Shown here: positions 61,618 through 64,000 of the stretch, piece by piece | How positions within the stretch are numbered: position 1 is the first letter of the stretch | Layout of the letters: each line of letters starts with the position of its first letter | Source of the DNA: Marinobacter salicampi | Lineage (GTDB): Bacteria; Pseudomonadota; Gammaproteobacteria; Pseudomonadales; Oleiphilaceae | Reading direction: 5' to 3' | Assembly: GCF_011074795.1 (NCBI RefSeq) | Contig: NZ_JAAMPF010000012.1 | Location: 372,001 to 436,000, forward strand | DNA: 64,000 bases | Position numbers and translations under genes: made by a program | Notes under the pieces: generated by a model | Told to the model about the DNA's origin: nothing | The model's input: only the letters and a program-made list of their open reading frames with translations | Databases searched by the model: none

Positions 61618-62913
61618 TCAAGGCATGGGCATCGGCCGTTTCCAGGGATGGCAGATCGCGAGCCAGAGATACTTCAGATACCAGACAGCAAAAGGGTAGT
61701 TGCCACGATCCTGCGCCGCCAGCAACTTGACCAGATCATAATGGTTGGTGAAAGATGAACACGGCGGCTTCACAAACACCGGCGTTCCCCCGATGTGAGA
61801 GATGATGGACCTGGCCACGTGGGCGTAGGCCCAGGGCGTTGAGGTGTTGGTTTCGAGCACACCCGGCGCCAGCAGGAAGAGGTGGGGCGCCTCGGCACTG
61901 AGAAAACCCGAGTAACAGCGGCTGCTGATTTCGTTGAGGCCCTTTGCGCTGGAAAGCCCCTCCAGGCCGAGGAAGCCGAAGTCCACGCCATAGCCTGTCC
62001 CCCAGAGCAGCAGATCGGTTTCAATCTGCTCACCATTTGACAGTTCGACGGTCTTACCGCGCAGCGAACGTATTTCACCCTGATGGCGTGAAATTTTTTC
62101 GAAATTTGCAATCATGCCAGGCCGTCCCGGTATGAGTTGGTCGCGTCGGATGTCGAAGTCCGCCTCTGGCATGATCGCGTTGATGCCTGCTTTTGCGTAC
62201 CTCGCCCGCAGATCCTTATTGGTCAGCCGGTGGACCAGGCCCGCCGGCAGGCACAACATCTGGTACCTGGCCAGCACCCGCATGTCGATACCAAGGTGTT
62301 TGACCCGGCGTGTCGGGCGCATCCACCTAGTAGAACGATAGACCCAGGTGACACTGCGGGCGCCGTGGGCGAAGCAGAGGTCCAGAAGGTCGTACGCCGA
62401 GGCACCGCCGCCCACGACGGTGACACGCTTGTCTCGCAAGTCCTCGGGATCCCGCAAGGCGGAGGAATGATGTTCGGCGACCGAAGAGTCGGTGCGCTCC
62501 AGTTGCGGGACGAAGGGACGATTGTGACCTCCAGTGGCGGCGATGAGCCAGGTCGCCTCATACTCCGCGGTATCTGTTGTCAGGCGCCAGCCGTTGTCGC
62601 ACGGTCGGGCGCTTGTTACAGATTCATTCAGGCGGATATAGGGTAAGAGTTCAAAGCGCTCCACCCAGGCTTCGATATTAGCCAGAATGGAGGCCTGGTC
62701 CTCTCCGGCGAGCGGCAGATTGCCAAGAGTCCAGTCCTCCTTGCGGAACTGGATGTCCTGCCAGGAAGGGAGGTCCCGCCACAGGCCTCCGATGCGGTCT
62801 CCTCGCTCCAGAAGCAATACGTTCAACCCGGCGTCTCTGGCATATTTCAAACAGATGATGCCGCCAATGCCCCCACCCACGATCACAAGATCGAGGCCTT
62901 CAGGACTGTTCAT
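61618..62913 (-). CDS. Flavin-containing monooxygenase-like NAD(P)/FAD oxidoreductase
   Basis: A 431-residue flavoprotein. FAD loop V-I-V-G-G-G-I-G-G-I-I-C-L-K-Y-A (about 10-25), FMO/BVMO-like G-L-W-R-D-L-P-S-W, and a second dinucleotide loop V-T-V-V-G-G-G-A-S-A-Y-D-L-L (about 170). Between them, A-T-G-G-H-N-R-P-F-V-P is typical of the family. It likely oxygenates a heteroatom or ketone, or acts like lysine/ornithine N-monooxygenases. The start at ATG 62913 is before the FAD loop; the long upstream extension in the frame has no support. Divergent from the BBE-type oxidase gene. Confidence 0.83.
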   Translation of the reverse strand: MNSPEGLDLVIVGGGIGGIICLKYARDAGLNVLLLERGDRIGGLWRDLPSWQDIQFRKEDWTLGNLPLAGEDQASILANIEAWVERFELLPYIRLNESVTSARPCDNGWRLTTDTAEYEATWLIAATGGHNRPFVPQLERTDSSVAEHHSSALRDPEDLRDKRVTVVGGGASAYDLLDLCFAHGARSVTWVYRSTRWMRPTRRVKHLGIDMRVLARYQMLCLPAGLVHRLTNKDLRARYAKAGINAIMPEADFDIRRDQLIPGRPGMIANFEKISRHQGEIRSLRGKTVELSNGEQIETDLLLWGTGYGVDFGFLGLEGLSSAKGLNEISSRCYSGFLSAEAPHLFLLAPGVLETNTSTPWAYAHVARSIISHIGGTPVFVKPPCSSFTNHYDLVKLLAAQDRGNYPFAVWYLKYLWLAICHPWKRPMPMP

Positions 62914-63227
62914 GAGGGGGCGTGCTTTGTGAGGCGCCGGGTCATCGGATGCTCCTGCGAATGCGGTGGCATTCCCGGGAAGGTCGGGATTGATCGACGC
63001 ATTGCGGTCAATTATTAAGCTACACCCTGCTGAAGCACAGCGCCAATCGTTCACGCAAGAAGACGTCCGGCCTTTGGCGTCAAACCGCCTACCTGCACAT
63101 TGCTTAATGCAAAAATGGCTAACGGATCCGCCATAGTCCCTAAACGGTCTAATGACGCGCTGGTGTTCCCGCTTAATGGGCGCAAGATAGAGAAACACGC
63201 CTACGGGGCAGGGGCAGGGAGAGCGAC
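62914..63227. other. Divergent promoter region
   Basis: 314 bases between the monooxygenase and the BBE-type oxidase genes. It is partly open in the monooxygenase frame, but the translation (R-T-S-S-C-V-N-D-W-R-C-A) is not like the family. Nothing else was recognised. Confidence 0.35.
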
Positions 63228-64000
63228 ATGACCAGGTTACCGCCAGCAGCGATTGATACCTTCAGAGGCCTGTTCAGTGGCCCCATGTTCCAGCCGGCAG
63301 ACGCCGGATACCACGAAGCCCGCCAGATCTGGAATGCCATGATCGACCGAAAGCCGGCGCTGATTGTCCAGTGCCATTCGGCGGAGGATGTGGTGGCTGC
63401 AGTCAACTTTGGTCGTGACCAGTCAATGCTGATTTCGGTCAAGGGCGGTGGACACAACATCGCTGGCAACGCCGTGTGTGACGATGGCCTGATGATCGAT
63501 CTGTCGCCAATGAGAGACGTTGAAGTCGATGTTGTAAAACAGCGTGCTTTCGTAGGGCCAGGCTGCACACTGGCGCATTTTGATGCAGCGGCCCAGGCCC
63601 ATGGCCTGGCGACACCGCTGGGTATCAACTCCACCACGGGAGTTGCGGGCTTGACTCTGGGTGGCGGCTTCGGCTGGCTCAGCCGCAAGTTTGGCATGAC
63701 AGTGGATAACCTGGTTTCTGTGGACATGGTCACCGCCGATGGGCGCCAGACCCGCGCCAGTGCCACAGAAAACCCGGACCTGTTCTGGGGCACCCGGGGC
63801 GGCGGCGGTAACTTTGGCATTGTGACCCGGTTCGAGTTCCAGCTGCACCCGGTGGGGCCAGAGCTGTTGAGTGGTCTGATCGTGTTTCCATTCAACCAGG
63901 CCAAGTCGGTGCTGACTCAGTTTGCACGATTCACCGAAACCATGCCCGATGAGCTCAGCGTATGGCTGGTAATTCGCCACGCGCCACCATTGCCCTTCCT
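63228..64000 (+). CDS. BBE-type FAD-binding oxidase, C-terminus off the right edge
   Basis: 257 residues of a berberine-bridge-enzyme-type flavoprotein. The FAD domain shows V-K-G-G-G-H-N-I-A-G-N-A-V, whose His normally binds FAD covalently, then P-L-G-I-N-S-T-T-G-V-A-G-L-T-L-G-G-G-F-G-W-L and T-R-G-G-G-G-N-F-G-I-V. Such oxidases use O2 to oxidise sugars, alkaloids or lactones. GGGAGA precedes ATG 63228. It runs to the end of the window with the reading frame open; the C-terminal BBE motif is outside. Confidence 0.88.
   Translation, partial: MTRLPPAAIDTFRGLFSGPMFQPADAGYHEARQIWNAMIDRKPALIVQCHSAEDVVAAVNFGRDQSMLISVKGGGHNIAGNAVCDDGLMIDLSPMRDVEVDVVKQRAFVGPGCTLAHFDAAAQAHGLATPLGINSTTGVAGLTLGGGFGWLSRKFGMTVDNLVSVDMVTADGRQTRASATENPDLFWGTRGGGGNFGIVTRFEFQLHPVGPELLSGLIVFPFNQAKSVLTQFARFTETMPDELSVWLVIRHAPPLPF

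Noticed and set aside
61355..61621. Reverse-strand 88-codon frame overlapping the monooxygenase stop
   Set aside because: TTG start, no ribosome-binding site, composition unlike the flanking genes.
1..64000. tRNA, rRNA or prophage genes
   Set aside because: No cloverleaf-like arms with TTCGANTC, no rRNA stretches and no phage structural genes were found on reading either strand.

Overview
The window looks like a stretch of a marine gammaproteobacterial chromosome, most like Marinobacter. This is inferred from the high-GC coding bias, the gene content (proVWX plus a BCCT betaine carrier, an OsmC-YcaO fusion, an Mla-type lipid transporter, a PBPRA1643-type SEC-C protein) and the style of the proteins. 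No database search was possible. No rRNA, tRNA, CRISPR array, prophage or intact insertion sequence was seen.

Layout. 1-8.9 kb: a diguanylate cyclase cut by the left edge, RarD-type permease, small zinc-ribbon and amphi-Trp proteins, an operon of ATP-grasp ligase, CocE/NonD hydrolase and DCC thiol protein, and a LysR regulator facing a small unknown gene. 9-15 kb: proV-proW-proX with 4-base overlaps, a PAS-GGDEF protein and a PilZ protein. 15.4-20.4 kb: glycogen synthase and alpha-glucan phosphorylase, then a DMT permease. 20.6-23 kb: a sulfur-transfer island (periplasmic rhodanese, DsrE-like protein, DUF2892 protein, Crp/Fnr regulator) followed by a fragment of a lost ABC ATPase. 23-29.5 kb: CBS-domain membrane protein, fatty acid desaturase, OsmC-YcaO fusion, Ada-like repair protein, small lipoprotein. 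29.7-37.6 kb: a 24-residue membrane peptide, BCCT carrier, Aer-like receptor, NnrU, cysteine hydrolase, quinone-reductase-like enzyme. 37.9-43.5 kb: siderophore receptor behind a likely Fur box, PPK2, SEC-C protein, ice-binding lipoprotein. 43.9-51.4 kb: chemoreceptor, carotenoid/retinol-type oxidoreductase, several small proteins, SDR, FkbM methyltransferase, pseudouridine synthase. 51.6-58 kb: Sel1 protein, a four-gene MlaEFD-like lipid transport operon, a MORN-C13 peptidase lipoprotein and a DapA-like aldolase. 58-64 kb: TrxR-like flavoprotein, a wrecked EamA gene, a proline-linker lipoprotein, a flavin monooxygenase and a BBE-type oxidase cut by the right edge.

The most unusual non-coding signal is a family of structured repeats of about 100 bp. 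Each full copy has inverted 22-base ends centred on GAAGCTTC and two internal hairpins. Copies or half-copies occur in four intergenic regions (29.5, 34.5, 37.6 and 41.1 kb), three of them between convergent genes. No transposase or RAYT-like gene for them is present in the window.

Recurring themes are osmoprotection and cold (betaine uptake by ABC and BCCT carriers, desaturase, ice-binding protein), storage polymers (glycogen, polyphosphate), envelope lipid traffic, sensory and second-messenger signalling, and gene decay (ABC ATPase stub, EamA pseudogene, possible frameshifted membrane peptide).
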